A DNA stretch of 64,000 nt from Zymomonas mobilis subsp. pomaceae ATCC 29192 (GCF_000218875.1 NC_015709.1:1619001-1683000), one strand, 5' to 3'. Shown: positions 17,765 to 27,189, counted from the stretch's first letter. Notes: generated from the sequence alone by a model not told the origin. Numbers and translations are program-made.

Positions 17765-18883
17765 TTACTTAGACGGTTTTTTTTCTGGCTTGAATGTGAA
17801 TTGTTTTGCATGATTTTTCTGCTGAATTTCTTCTCGCTCTGATATAATCTTAGAATATTCTTCTAAAGAAACTTTAGCGATAGCAACTAGGGGATCCGCT
17901 AAAGCCAGTCCCATGATACCAAAGAGAGAGCCTAGTAATATCTGAGCCCCCAATTCCAAAGCGGGGGGGAGATTAACCGAGCGTCTGGCGACAATGGGGA
18001 CTATTAAATACCCATCAATCATTTGAACCACAGCATAGACACACATAGCCCATAAGCCGGTTTGAACACCTTGGCTAAAACCGACTAAACAAATAAGGAC
18101 CCCGGAAATAAGTGCCCCAATATTAGGAAGAAAGGCGAGTAATCCGGTCAACAACCCTAACAGAGTGGCCATTGGGACACCGGCTAATAATGATAATAGC
18201 CATGTACCCACACCTTCGATTGCCATGCCTAGTAAACGTCCGGCCATTAAACGGCGTAAGTTATCATTCGCAATATTAAATATACGGTAAAAATCAGACC
18301 TTTTTGCAATCGGCAACATCCATGCAAAGCCGCGTTCATAAAGCTGGGGTTCAATCGCGACAAAAATACCGATAACCAAAATCATAGCCCCGCCAGAGAC
18401 AGCGCCTAAGGCGTTACCAACAAAAGCACTCACTTCCCCAAACGACCCAAAAAGGCGTTGAGCAATATCTGTACTGGAAACATTGGGAGACATCAGGCCA
18501 TTGCTGACCAACCAATCACGGATACGAATAAACTGGGTTGATAAGGTTGCCTGTAAGGCATCTAACTGTCCGCCCAGCTGATAGACCGCAAGATAGACTG
18601 TGAAGGACAAAAATATAGCGACGCATACGCACACAATGGCTAACCGATAGCCACGGCCTATTTTTAGAAAATAGCCTAATAAACGAGTGCCATCATCCAG
18701 CAAGGAGGCGAAAACCAAACCTGCAATAATAAGTAGAATCGGCTGGATTAACAGACAGATTAAAGCCACCCCTCCTGCCATAGAAATCCATACCGCTGCG
18801 CGTTTGAATTCACGGATTGTGAAGTCATGGAATAAGTCACTTGGGCCGGATTTTTCCGGAGGGCGCTTTTGGGTTTCCGGCAT
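17765..18883 (-). CDS. AI-2E family transporter / PerM-like membrane protein
   Basis: A 372-residue inner-membrane protein of the UPF0118 (AI-2E transporter, PerM) family. Hydrophobic segments occur in pairs at about 33-70, 80-105, 160-185 and in a C-terminal block of about 225-335. That block has LLGLLTGLLAFLPNIGALIS and MIDGYLIVPIVARRSVNLPP, the family signature. Members export small molecules or ions; the substrate here is unknown. The tail is lysine-rich and polar. It starts 13 bases after the lepB stop and is probably the last gene of the pyrE-pdxJ-acpS-lepB transcript. Confidence 0.85.
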   Translation of the reverse strand: MPETQKRPPEKSGPSDLFHDFTIREFKRAAVWISMAGGVALICLLIQPILLIIAGLVFASLLDDGTRLLGYFLKIGRGYRLAIVCVCVAIFLSFTVYLAVYQLGGQLDALQATLSTQFIRIRDWLVSNGLMSPNVSSTDIAQRLFGSFGEVSAFVGNALGAVSGGAMILVIGIFVAIEPQLYERGFAWMLPIAKRSDFYRIFNIANDNLRRLMAGRLLGMAIEGVGTWLLSLLAGVPMATLLGLLTGLLAFLPNIGALISGVLICLVGFSQGVQTGLWAMCVYAVVQMIDGYLIVPIVARRSVNLPPALELGAQILLGSLFGIMGLALADPLVAIAKVSLEEYSKIISEREEIQQKNHAKQFTFKPEKKPSK

Positions 18884-18895
18884 ATTACATGAACC

Positions 18896-19774
18896 TTATG
18901 GCTTCGAAGCTGTAGGATGAAGATCAATTCCGCTGCGTCCTGAGCGAAAAGCCCTAAACCAACTAAGTGGATTAAAATATTGCGAAGAACCATCAAGTGA
19001 GAAGGTGATAAACTCTGCGCGCCCGCCCAGACTTTCAATAGGGACGGGGCCACCCAAGCCGTGCTCTTCTAAGGAAAAACGACTATCGGCTGACTGATCC
19101 CGATTATCCCCCATTAAGAAGACATTACCAGCGGGTACCGTTACAGGGCCGTAATCATCTGCTTGTGGAATATACCCTAAATCCAAAGTGTCATAACTTA
19201 CACCATTGGGTAAAGTTTCCCGAATACGCGGCATTTTGCAATAAAGCCGTCCGTCTTTACCGGTTACCTGCTCCATGGCGAGATAGCCGTTTCCTTCACA
19301 AGGCATGTTAGGATCAATAGGGATCATAGCCGCTGTCATCGCTTCGCGTTTAACGGGTTTACCATTGATAATCAAAATGCCGTTATCAACAGAGATAGTA
19401 TCCCCTGGTAGGCCGATGACCCGTTTAATATAATCGCTTTTTTGTCCACGGGGCACGACAATTACCACATCACCCCGTTTAGGCATGTGACTCAATAAAC
19501 GACCATGCATGAAAGGTAAAAAGTGGAAAATGGGTGAAGCATAAGACCATCCGTAAGGATATTTTGATACGACCAGTCGATCTCCATTCAATAGAGTCGG
19601 CATCATTGATTCAGACGGAATATAAAAAGGTTTAACTAAAAAACTCTGAACAAGACCAACTAAAATTAGAATATAAAAAATGCCCTTTATTTCATGCCAA
19701 AAACTATTTTGTTTTGGAGCATTTTCTTCTTTGGATTTTAAATGACTTATGTCTGACTGACTATTTTGATCCAT
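18896..19774 (-). CDS. lepB: Signal peptidase I
   Basis: Removes signal peptides from exported proteins at the outer face of the inner membrane. A single membrane anchor (about 30-48) precedes the catalytic serine S56 in YIPSESMMPTL. The general-base lysine is in DYIKRVIGLPGDTI, and the late box GDNRDQSADSRF is intact. At 292 residues it has the extended beta-rich domain usual for proteobacteria. It follows acpS by 48 bases. In many alphaproteobacteria lepB is followed by rnc and era; here an AI-2E family gene follows instead. Confidence 0.95.
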   Translation of the reverse strand: MDQNSQSDISHLKSKEENAPKQNSFWHEIKGIFYILILVGLVQSFLVKPFYIPSESMMPTLLNGDRLVVSKYPYGWSYASPIFHFLPFMHGRLLSHMPKRGDVVIVVPRGQKSDYIKRVIGLPGDTISVDNGILIINGKPVKREAMTAAMIPIDPNMPCEGNGYLAMEQVTGKDGRLYCKMPRIRETLPNGVSYDTLDLGYIPQADDYGPVTVPAGNVFLMGDNRDQSADSRFSLEEHGLGGPVPIESLGGRAEFITFSLDGSSQYFNPLSWFRAFRSGRSGIDLHPTASKP

Positions 19775-19822
19775 TCAGATTATTACCTTTTTAGGCCAGA
19801 TAATGCTGACGCTATTGTAAAT

Positions 19823-20233
19823 TTAAATATATTCAGACTGGGCTTCAATGATAACAAAGGCTAATGCCCATGGCGGATCATCGCTGAGGCTAAGATGAAT
19901 AGTTGTTTTATGCTGTGCTGGTTTTTTTTCTTCAAGTAAAAGCGCCGCCTTTCCCGATATATTTAATGTAGGGGCACCAAGCGCATTATTGGATATAGTT
20001 ATATCCTGAAAAGAGATAGCCTGACGGAAACCTGTGCCCAAAGCTTTTACGAAAGCTTCTTTGGCAGCAAAACGTTTGGCAAAAAATCCTGCTTTAGTAG
20101 CAGAAAGTGCAGCAGAGGCCTCAATTTCTTCATAAGAAAACAGGCGTTTCAAAAAACGCCCGCTTTCTTTTTTATCAAGAATGGTGGCGATACGATCAAT
20201 GTTACAAAGATCTGTGCCAATGCCTATAATCAT
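19823..20233 (-). CDS. acpS: Holo-[acyl-carrier-protein] synthase
   Basis: Transfers 4'-phosphopantetheine from CoA to apo-ACP, which activates fatty-acid synthesis. The start MIIGIGTDLCNIDRI contains the magnesium-binding aspartate, and FFAKRFAAKEAFVKALGTG is the second conserved box. At 136 residues it is normal. Its start overlaps the pdxJ stop by four bases (ATGA), so translation is coupled. Confidence 0.95.
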   Translation of the reverse strand: MIIGIGTDLCNIDRIATILDKKESGRFLKRLFSYEEIEASAALSATKAGFFAKRFAAKEAFVKALGTGFRQAISFQDITISNNALGAPTLNISGKAALLLEEKKPAQHKTTIHLSLSDDPPWALAFVIIEAQSEYI

Positions 20234-21000
20234 AGAGGGATATGCTTCACCAAAAAATCGGCGGTATCTTCTGCACGCGCGGCATCCATTAAATAACGCA
20301 TACGTTTAATACTGGCTTCTAATCCGATAAAGATAGCCTCACCAATAAGAAAATGACCGATATTTAATTCTGCGATTTCTGGCATCGCGGCGATGGGCAT
20401 AACATTTTCATAGGTCAGACCATGACCTGCATGGACTTCTATATTAAAGCTTCTGGCAAGCTTGGCGGCTTCTTTAATCCGATTGAGCTCTGATGATAAC
20501 TCTTCATTGACGCTATTGGCATAGCGTCCGGTATGAAGTTCAACAACAGGTACCCCTAGAGTTTTGGCGGCTCTAACTTGGGTGTCATCCGGTTCAATAA
20601 ACAAGCTGACCCGAATACCAACAGCCGTTAATTTTTCGACAATTGGTTTTAAAAAGGCGATCTGACCTGCCGCATCCAATCCGCCTTCGGTTGTCTGTTC
20701 TTCTCGCTTTTCTGGCACAATGCACACAGCATGAGGACGATGATGAACTGCAATGGCGACCATCTCTTCTGTTGCCGCCATTTCAAGATTAAGAGGCAGC
20801 GTGATCTTGTCTTCCAGATTTTTCAGATCATTATCGCTGATATGACGTCGATCTTCGCGGAGATGGGCTGTAATACCATCAGCGCCCGCATAAGCTGCTA
20901 ATTCTGCGGCTTTTAAAGGGTCAGGATGGGCGCCACCACGCGCATTACGAATAGTCGCCACATGGTCAATATTGACCCCAAGCCTTATTCTGTCAGTCAT
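20230..21000 (-). CDS. pdxJ: Pyridoxine 5'-phosphate synthase
   Basis: Condenses 1-deoxyxylulose 5-phosphate with 3-amino-2-oxopropyl phosphate to give pyridoxine 5'-phosphate, in the deoxyxylulose-dependent vitamin B6 route. A TIM barrel of 256 residues with IRLGVNIDHVATIRNARGG, DGITAHLREDRRHI, LNLEMAATEEM, VSLFIEPDD, VELHTGRYA and VHAGHGLTYEN, which are the known active-site segments. It lies 23 bases after pyrE and overlaps acpS. Confidence 0.96.
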   Translation of the reverse strand: MTDRIRLGVNIDHVATIRNARGGAHPDPLKAAELAAYAGADGITAHLREDRRHISDNDLKNLEDKITLPLNLEMAATEEMVAIAVHHRPHAVCIVPEKREEQTTEGGLDAAGQIAFLKPIVEKLTAVGIRVSLFIEPDDTQVRAAKTLGVPVVELHTGRYANSVNEELSSELNRIKEAAKLARSFNIEVHAGHGLTYENVMPIAAMPEIAELNIGHFLIGEAIFIGLEASIKRMRYLMDAARAEDTADFLVKHIPL

Positions 21001-21023
21001 TATAGCCTCTTTAACAGAGTTAT

Positions 21024-21611
21024 TTAAGCAGGCTTAGCCCGGCTGCCGGGTTTAACAGCGGGAATCGCTGCCAGTTCCGGGGGAAGCTTATCAGCAGCAT
21101 AGGTCGGTACGTCCAGTTTCAGCAAGGGAAAGAACGGAACGTCAAATTGAGCCTTGCCATTAGAACGATCTACTAAGGAGGCTGCCGCCACCACTTTACC
21201 CCCTGCTTTTTCGATCGCTGAAATCGTTTCTCTGGAAGAAAGGCCTGTCGTTACGACATCTTCAACCATCAGAATTTTTTGACCTGGATTTACTGAAAAA
21301 CCACGGCGTAATTCAAATGTGCCGGTTGGGCGTTCCATAAACATGGCATCAACGTTAAGAGCGCGGGCTACTTCCTGTCCGATAATAATGCCGCCCATCG
21401 CAGGAGAAATAACGGCTGAAATTTCTTGTCTTAAGGCTTCAGGAAGTCGGGCTGCCAAAGCAGAGGCAAGACGGCCTGCACGCATTGGATTCATTAAAAC
21501 ACGAGCACATTGCAGATAACGGGGGGATCTCAAACCGGATGAAAGAATGAAATGCCCTTCCAATAAAGCACCTGCTGAACGGAATTCGGCTAATATCTCT
21601 GCATCTGTCAT
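21024..21611 (-). CDS. pyrE: Orotate phosphoribosyltransferase
   Basis: Makes orotidine 5'-phosphate from orotate and PRPP in pyrimidine synthesis. The PRPP-binding motif is KILMVEDVVTTGLSSRET. HFILSSGLRSPRYLQCA and SPAMGGIIIGQEVAR are also typical. I start at ATG 21611 (195 residues, normal for alphaproteobacterial PyrE). A start at 21710 would add 33 residues without family support. It heads the pyrE-pdxJ-acpS-lepB group. The 21612-22029 gap holds the divergent promoters of pyrE and the thioredoxin gene and no further gene. Confidence 0.94.
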   Translation of the reverse strand: MTDAEILAEFRSAGALLEGHFILSSGLRSPRYLQCARVLMNPMRAGRLASALAARLPEALRQEISAVISPAMGGIIIGQEVARALNVDAMFMERPTGTFELRRGFSVNPGQKILMVEDVVTTGLSSRETISAIEKAGGKVVAAASLVDRSNGKAQFDVPFFPLLKLDVPTYAADKLPPELAAIPAVKPGSRAKPA

Positions 21612-22029
21612 GGGGGTATCTCTCGCAGGGGAAATAATTCGGTCATAAGCTGGAAAGAGGCAGATTTCTGAAAAAGGATTTTTCAAAAAACGTTTGATTA
21701 TTCCTGTCAAAATATAAATCAGACTAGATAAACAAAGGCACTATCCCAGCAAAAAATCGCAGCTGGTATTATCGACATTAAGGGCATTCTGCCAGTCTTT
21801 TGATAGAAAAAGGATGTTTTCTTCTCTCTTTTCATGAAAATGAACATAAACCCTTTTGAAAAAGGATATATCGGCCATTTTCTGTTACAAAAAAATGAGG
21901 TTATTATTTTTTTGTATGTATGACGATTTCATCACCGCCCATAATTCCCGTTGTTCAGGGGTTGGCAAGTTCCTCTTCTTTCCCCACATAATTATAAAAT
22001 AAATCTGATTAAGGTAAAGGACACTGATT

Positions 22030-22944
22030 GTGTCAACATTAGGACTGAATAGCGCTGATCAGAAAGCGATTGATACTTTTCGTCGTGAAGCTGTCGAACC
22101 TTCGCAGACGAAACTTGTTCTTCTCTATTTCACGGCGTCTTGGTGTAATCCTTGTAAAACTTTTGGCCCTCTTCTTGAAAAGGTTGTCAAAGGCTACACC
22201 GCAAAAGGCGTCACACTGATCAAATTCGATATCGATCAGAATAAGATTATTGCCGATCAATTACGGGTGCAATCAGTGCCTACTGTCTATGCCTTATTCC
22301 AAGGGCAATTGGTCGCTGATCTTACGCCTGCACGCAGTGAAAGTCAGATTAAGCAATCGCTTGATCAACTTTTAAGTCAGCTCCCCATTGAAGCAGGGGA
22401 TAATTCTCAGGCTAATGTCGCTGATCTATTAGCTATGGGAAATAATATCTTAGATTCTGGCGATGCCGAGAGAGCCTGTTCTATTTTCGGTCAAATTTAT
22501 GATATGGAGCCCGATGATCCGGCTGTGATCGGTTCCTATGCCCGCGCCTTAATTATGACGGGGGATGTGCATAAGGCAGAAAGTGTACTTTCCAATTTAC
22601 CGGAAACTGTGGCCGATAAACCAGAAGTTCACCGGGCCCTTTCCGCGCTTAAATTAGCGCAACAGGCAATGTCGGTGGATGTTGACCAGCTAGGGGCTCT
22701 TCGTGCTAAAGTGGCTGCCTATCCAGACGATGATGAAGCGCGTTTCACTTTAGCCGGTGATTTAATGGCCATAGATGATCGGGACGGTGCCGCGGATCAG
22801 CTATTCGCTATTCTCGAGCATGATCGTAACTGGAATGAAGGTGCTGCACGCACCAAACTTCTTCAACTATTTGAGGTGGTTGGCATTGAAGATCCATGGG
22901 TTTCTACCCAGCGTCGTCGCCTGTCAGCTATATTGTTTCGCTAA
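22030..22944 (+). CDS. Thioredoxin-domain protein with TPR-like tail (YbbN/CnoX type)
   Basis: A 304-residue protein with an N-terminal thioredoxin domain (about 15-120). The active site is FTASWCNPCKTFGPLLEK, followed by VQSVPTVYALFQGQ with the cis-proline. The second half is helical and TPR-like (LLAMGNNILDSGDAERACSI, ARFTLAGDLMAIDDRDGAAD). This is the CnoX/YbbN architecture, a redox chaperone that works with GroEL or DnaK. E. coli YbbN lacks the second cysteine, whereas here the CxxC is complete. The GTG start at 22030 has AAAGGA upstream. Its stop overlaps the next start as TAATG. Confidence 0.9.
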   Translation: MSTLGLNSADQKAIDTFRREAVEPSQTKLVLLYFTASWCNPCKTFGPLLEKVVKGYTAKGVTLIKFDIDQNKIIADQLRVQSVPTVYALFQGQLVADLTPARSESQIKQSLDQLLSQLPIEAGDNSQANVADLLAMGNNILDSGDAERACSIFGQIYDMEPDDPAVIGSYARALIMTGDVHKAESVLSNLPETVADKPEVHRALSALKLAQQAMSVDVDQLGALRAKVAAYPDDDEARFTLAGDLMAIDDRDGAADQLFAILEHDRNWNEGAARTKLLQLFEVVGIEDPWVSTQRRRLSAILFR

Positions 22945-23588
22945 TGACTGCCAAAACTTTTAATATACCTGTTTTTCCGTTGCCGGGCATTGTATTATTT
23001 CCGCGTTCGGTTTTACCGCTTCATGTTTTTGCCTTGCCTTATCGCTCCTTGGTATCACAGTCTTTGGCCCGTGATCGGCGTATAGGCATCATCCAACCGC
23101 GCATAGCGGTGGGAGAAATTGTAAAACAGGATACGCCGCTTTATTCCATCGGTAGCGTGGGTCAGATTACTGATGTCGAAGCGTTAGAAGACGGCTGTTA
23201 CAATATTGTATTAGAAGGGGTCAGCCGTTTTAATATGATACGTGAGATTAAATCTGATACCGCCTTTCGACAAGTCGAAGCGAGTATAACAGGTTTTAAT
23301 GACAAAAGATTACCTAAATCTTTGGATCGTGCGGTGCGATGCCAGATAGAGGAAACCGCCCATTGGTTTGCCCAAGCCCGCGGTCTTAGCGTCGATTGGC
23401 AATCGGCTGATCAGTTAGACGATGAAGCCTTAATCAGCAATATTATCCAGTTATCACCCTTTGATGTCGCCATTAAACAGGCACTGTTAGAAAGTGGTGA
23501 TTTAATGGAACGGGCTGAATTATTGATGCATGCCTTGAATTTTTTTGGCCATCAAAAAGGTGAAGATAGAAAAATTACGCTTCACTAA
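22944..23588 (+). CDS. LON N-terminal substrate-binding domain protein
   Basis: A stand-alone protein of 214 residues matching the N-terminal domain of Lon protease, without the ATPase or protease parts. Landmarks are NIPVFPLPGIVLFPRSVLPL, RRIGIIQPR, GSVGQITDVEALEDGCYNIV and LEGVSRFNM, followed by a helical end. Free-standing Lon-N proteins are common beside the YbbN-like thioredoxin in alphaproteobacteria, and their role is uncertain. Start ATG 22944 overlaps the thioredoxin stop. Confidence 0.9.
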   Translation: MTAKTFNIPVFPLPGIVLFPRSVLPLHVFALPYRSLVSQSLARDRRIGIIQPRIAVGEIVKQDTPLYSIGSVGQITDVEALEDGCYNIVLEGVSRFNMIREIKSDTAFRQVEASITGFNDKRLPKSLDRAVRCQIEETAHWFAQARGLSVDWQSADQLDDEALISNIIQLSPFDVAIKQALLESGDLMERAELLMHALNFFGHQKGEDRKITLH

Positions 23589-23614
23589 GAGAATAATTAA
23601 TATATTTATTATCA

Positions 23615-23653
23615 ACAGCCCTGTTTTTCATGAAAAAATCAGGGCTGTTCATT
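23615..23653. terminator. Bidirectional terminator between Lon-N gene and ubiH
   Basis: ACAGCCCTG (23615-23623) pairs with CAGGGCTGT (23640-23648), extended inward by TTTTTCA/TGAAAAA. TCATTTTT follows on the plus strand. The two genes converge here. Confidence 0.8.
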
Positions 23654-23654
23654 T

Positions 23655-24875
23655 TTAAAGGGATTTACCTGTTAAAAGACGCGGTAATTTCCCCCTATCG
23701 CCTCTAGCTTCTGATAAAAACATTTTTTTCACAAATGGTAGATAACGTACGACATTTAGTCCCGTGCGACGGAAGAAAGAGGCTGTCCGACCTGGGATCG
23801 CAAACAGATGTACTAAACTGTCAGTTACCGCTGCAACTGTCAGATTATCAAGACTACGCCAACGTTCATATCGGGATAATAAGGCTGAATCGCCCAGATC
23901 GAGCCCTAAACGGCGACCTTCAACTAAGATTTCGGTTAAAGCCGCCACATCACGTAGCCCAAGATTAAGGCCTTGCCCCGCAATCGGATGAATACCATGG
24001 GCTGCGTCCGCAATCAAAGCCAGACGTATATCAGTGATTTTGGCTGTATACTGAAATGAAAGGGGATAAGCCATAGGCTTGGATGCAAAGTCGAGCGTAC
24101 CCAGAACATCGCCTGTTAGACGACTCACTTCTGCTAAAAAGGGGCGTTCTGATAATTTTTTAACGGCGTCTGCCTCTCGTCTCGGTACTGTCCATACCAA
24201 GGCAGAACGATGCCGTCCTTCTTCATCCTGCATCGGAAGAAGGGCAATTGGCCCCTTGGGATAAAAAATTTCATGGGCAATATGCTGATGAGGTTTTTCA
24301 TGGAATAAAGTGCAAATGACAGCAACGTGATTGTATTCCCAATGCGCTAAATTGATTCCTGCCTCTTTACGGGTAGGCGAGGCTCTGCCTTCTGCACCCA
24401 CGAGCAAAGAGGCTGTAATCTTTTGACCATCTGCTAAGGTTACAGAAACACCTTCATTATTCCGTTCAGTTTCAATCGCGTGGGCAGGGCGTAATAAAGT
24501 AATGTTTTGAGCTGCCTGCGCGGCTTCATTAAGGGCTTGTTTTAAATAGCGATTTTCTAGCATGTAACCAGAAGGGCCGTCTTCTTTTGAAGACTCAAAA
24601 CGGAGATCGGGCATCTTTAACTGATCACTGACCCTTACAATCTGAATAGGGCAGCCTTTGCCTTCCAAGCTGTTTCCTAAACCAATCGCTTGCAATAATT
24701 TCCAACACGCACTCGCAATAGCGGTTGTACGTCCATCGAAATCTTTTTTCAAAGTGTGAACAGGTGGTGCTGTATCAATTACTATGGAGGTAATATCATA
24801 GCGATCAAGCGCTATAGCGAGGGTCAAGCCAGCGAAGCCACCACCTAATATTATTATATCTGCTTTTAAGGTCAT
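23655..24875 (-). CDS. ubiH: UbiH/UbiF/Coq6-family FAD-dependent ubiquinone hydroxylase
   Basis: A flavoprotein monooxygenase that hydroxylates the benzoquinone ring during ubiquinone synthesis. FAD-binding segments are IIILGGGFAGLTLAIAL at the N-terminus, SLLVGAEGRASPTR in the middle and LIADAAHGIHPIAGQGLNLG near residue 290. This last segment is the family signature. At 406 residues it is normal. Which ring position it acts on cannot be told by eye, so the symbol is tentative. It is transcribed alone, convergent with the Lon-N gene. Confidence 0.88.
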   Translation of the reverse strand: MTLKADIIILGGGFAGLTLAIALDRYDITSIVIDTAPPVHTLKKDFDGRTTAIASACWKLLQAIGLGNSLEGKGCPIQIVRVSDQLKMPDLRFESSKEDGPSGYMLENRYLKQALNEAAQAAQNITLLRPAHAIETERNNEGVSVTLADGQKITASLLVGAEGRASPTRKEAGINLAHWEYNHVAVICTLFHEKPHQHIAHEIFYPKGPIALLPMQDEEGRHRSALVWTVPRREADAVKKLSERPFLAEVSRLTGDVLGTLDFASKPMAYPLSFQYTAKITDIRLALIADAAHGIHPIAGQGLNLGLRDVAALTEILVEGRRLGLDLGDSALLSRYERWRSLDNLTVAAVTDSLVHLFAIPGRTASFFRRTGLNVVRYLPFVKKMFLSEARGDRGKLPRLLTGKSL

Positions 24876-25058
24876 CGCCGTTCTACCCTATTTATGGATA
24901 TAGTCTTGTGTATTTTAAATCCTAACCTTCAATATATCCATGATATTATAGCGATAATTATAAGTGATTTTATTCTTGGAATAAAAAGGGATAGACAATA
25001 TTTAAATCTCCAAAATTAAAAATTTTTTATATTAAAATAATACCTAGGGAGATATATA

Positions 25059-25319
25059 GTGAAACATAAAGTAAATTTAATATTATGTGCTTTCGGGATT
25101 TTCTCTTTTATAAATCCAATGGCTATTAAGGCTGAGCCCGGTGGATGTTTAAAATATGGCGCGATGGGTGCTGTTGGTGGGCATTATGTCGGTAAACATG
25201 GGGTGATAGGGGCTGCTGCGGGATGTATCTATGGAAGAAAGGTGCGTAACGATTATCGTAAACAGTTAAAAGCCAATGAAAATCATCAAAATAATTTAAA
25301 AGATCATCATAACAATTAG
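25059..25319 (+). CDS. Small exported glycine-zipper protein
   Basis: An 86-residue protein with a signal peptide (KVNLILCAFGIFSFINP then IKAEPGG). A glycine-rich stretch GAMGAVGGHYVGKHGVIGAA resembles the glycine-zipper segments of small outer-membrane or periplasmic proteins. The end is polar and basic with asparagine and histidine. The GTG start at 25059 has AGGGAG about 8 bases upstream. I know no specific function. Confidence 0.7.
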   Translation: MKHKVNLILCAFGIFSFINPMAIKAEPGGCLKYGAMGAVGGHYVGKHGVIGAAAGCIYGRKVRNDYRKQLKANENHQNNLKDHHNN

Positions 25320-25320
25320 A

Positions 25321-25418
25321 TGTATGGATAAATATTTTTTCATTTTTATAAATAAAGCCGATCTTAAGAAGATCGACTTTATTATTGCTATAATAATACA
25401 ATATTGATTATCCATACA
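25321..25418. repeat. Nested inverted repeats after the glycine-zipper gene
   Basis: An inner hairpin ATAAAGCCGATCTT / AAGATCGACTTTAT (about 25352-25383, with one mismatch) is probably the terminator of the gene ending at 25319. It lies inside longer outer arms, TGTATGGATA (25321-25330) and TATCCATACA (25409-25418), which are exact complements. Confidence 0.65.
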
Positions 25419-25497
25419 TCCTATTTAAACAGATAAATTCACACCCGATAAGGCAATAAAATACTGAATAATTTATCTGTAATAGCGCTATCGCTTT

Positions 25498-25743
25498 TTA
25501 TCTTGGGCGATTTTGGTTGGAAGGCCTGCGTTGATTATCTCGCCGATTGTTCTGGCGATACCTGTTATCAGGCTGACGACGGCGGCGGTCGTATCTTGGC
25601 CGCTGATAATTGTGACGATAATAGCCCGGTCGCATGTCGCCCCGACGACTGTAGCTGTTAGGCGCACTGTAAGCAGAAGTAGGTAAAATCGGCAAAATAG
25701 CCATGAGTCCTGCTGTACATAAGAGCAGCAATTTCTTGAGCAT
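25498..25743 (-). CDS. Small exported arginine-rich protein
   Basis: An 81-residue protein with a clear signal peptide (MLKKLLLLCTAGLMAILPIL, cleavage probably after AYSA). The mature part of about 50 residues is extremely basic and hydrophilic: runs such as RYDRRRRQPDNRYRQNNRRD, with Tyr, Asn, Gln and Pro. No known domain is visible. I start at ATG 25743, 7 bases after AAGGA. Convergent with the glycine-zipper gene. It could bind nucleic acid, lipopolysaccharide or cell wall, but this is inference from charge only. Confidence 0.7.
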   Translation of the reverse strand: MLKKLLLLCTAGLMAILPILPTSAYSAPNSYSRRGDMRPGYYRHNYQRPRYDRRRRQPDNRYRQNNRRDNQRRPSNQNRPR

Positions 25744-26034
25744 TTTATTATCCTTCTGCGGCATCTAAATTTAATAATTCCGATATAAGAAGGATGCTAG
25801 TTCTTTGCTGTATAAAGAATGAATTCTTTTGCTTAAAAATTCGTCCATTCTAGTAGAGAAAAAACAATTCATAGAGAAAAAGCAATTGATGATGCTCTAA
25901 TCTATTTTTAATCCGTCGCTTCTTTTTAGAAATTAGTATCAAGGAGGCGTTAGATCTCTTCTAATCTTTGAAAGAGGATAAAAGAGGCCTTGGGAAAACG
26001 GGCGTTAAACAGACGATCTTAAAGGAGAAACGCC

Positions 26035-27189
26035 ATGAAATTTGTATTGGCGCCAGATTCATTCAAAGGCAGTTTAACTGCTAAACAAGCGGCGACAGCG
26101 ATGCAAAAGGGTATTCAGAAGATTTTCCCAGAGGCTGATTTTATTCAACTCCCAATGGCTGACGGCGGTGAAGGCACTGTTGAAGCTTTAGTCGATGCTA
26201 CACATGGTCAATTTATTGAGACGACGGTTGCCAATCCTTTTATGCAAGAAACGAAAGCGCGTTATGGTCTTTTAGGGGATAGAAAAACGGCTGTTATCGA
26301 AATGGCGGCGGCAAGCGGCCTTCAATTTGTTAATGATCAAACAAAAAATCCGCTTTTAACAACGACCTATGGTACAGGTCAGCTTATTAAATCAGCCTTG
26401 GATCATAAAGCCAAAAAGATTATTATTGGCATGGGCGGTAGTGCAACAAATGACGGTGGTGCCGGCATGGCTCAGGCTTTAGGCGTGCGACTGCTCAATA
26501 ACCAAGGTCAATCCATAGAAAAAGGGGGCGGTGGCTTAGCCGAATTATCCACCCTTGATATAACCGAAATTGATCCTCGTCTTTTGGAGACCGAGATTGT
26601 TATTGCCTCAGATGTAACCAATCCTTTGGTCGGGGATAAAGGGGCCAGCGCTGTCTTTGGTCCACAAAAGGGCGCAACCTCTACTATGATTGCGCAACTC
26701 GATAAAAATTTACGCCATTATGCGGCTCTCATTAAAGAAAAAACGGGTAAAGATATTGCTGATTATCCGGGGGCAGGGGCTGCTGGTGGTCTTAGTGCAG
26801 GGTTGCTCGCTTTTACTTCTGCTACACTGGAGGCGGGTGTCAAAATCGTTGTTCAGATGACAGGTCTTATCCCAAAAACCCAAGATGCCGATTTTGTTTT
26901 TACCGGAGAAGGGCATGTCGATTTTCAAACCCAATATGGTAAAACGCCTATGGGCGTTGCTCAAGCAGCGAAAAAATCTAATCCCAAAACTACGGTTATC
27001 CTATTAGCGGGCGCAGTTGGGGAAAAGATTGAAGAACTTTATAGTCTTGGTATAGATGTTATTCTAGCAACAACCCCCGGTGTCCTTACTTTGACTGAAG
27101 CTATGAAACATGCTGAAGAGAATTTAGCAAGGACAGCTGAAAATGTAGCGCGCCTTATTAAAACACAACAACATTTTCATTGTTCTTAG
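26035..27189 (+). CDS. Glycerate 2-kinase (GarK/GlxK family)
   Basis: Phosphorylates D-glycerate with ATP. At 384 residues it matches the bacterial GarK/GlxK class. Signature segments are MKFVLAPDSFKGSLTA, PMADGGEGTVEALVDAT, IIIGMGGSATNDGGAGMAQA, ASDVTNPLVGDKGASAVFGP, YPGAGAAGGLSAGLLAF and FTGEGHVDFQT. AAAGGAGA precedes the ATG. A nested hairpin (27191-27226) follows the stop, so it is probably monocistronic. No glyoxylate pathway genes lie beside it. Confidence 0.93.
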   Translation: MKFVLAPDSFKGSLTAKQAATAMQKGIQKIFPEADFIQLPMADGGEGTVEALVDATHGQFIETTVANPFMQETKARYGLLGDRKTAVIEMAAASGLQFVNDQTKNPLLTTTYGTGQLIKSALDHKAKKIIIGMGGSATNDGGAGMAQALGVRLLNNQGQSIEKGGGGLAELSTLDITEIDPRLLETEIVIASDVTNPLVGDKGASAVFGPQKGATSTMIAQLDKNLRHYAALIKEKTGKDIADYPGAGAAGGLSAGLLAFTSATLEAGVKIVVQMTGLIPKTQDADFVFTGEGHVDFQTQYGKTPMGVAQAAKKSNPKTTVILLAGAVGEKIEELYSLGIDVILATTPGVLTLTEAMKHAEENLARTAENVARLIKTQQHFHCS

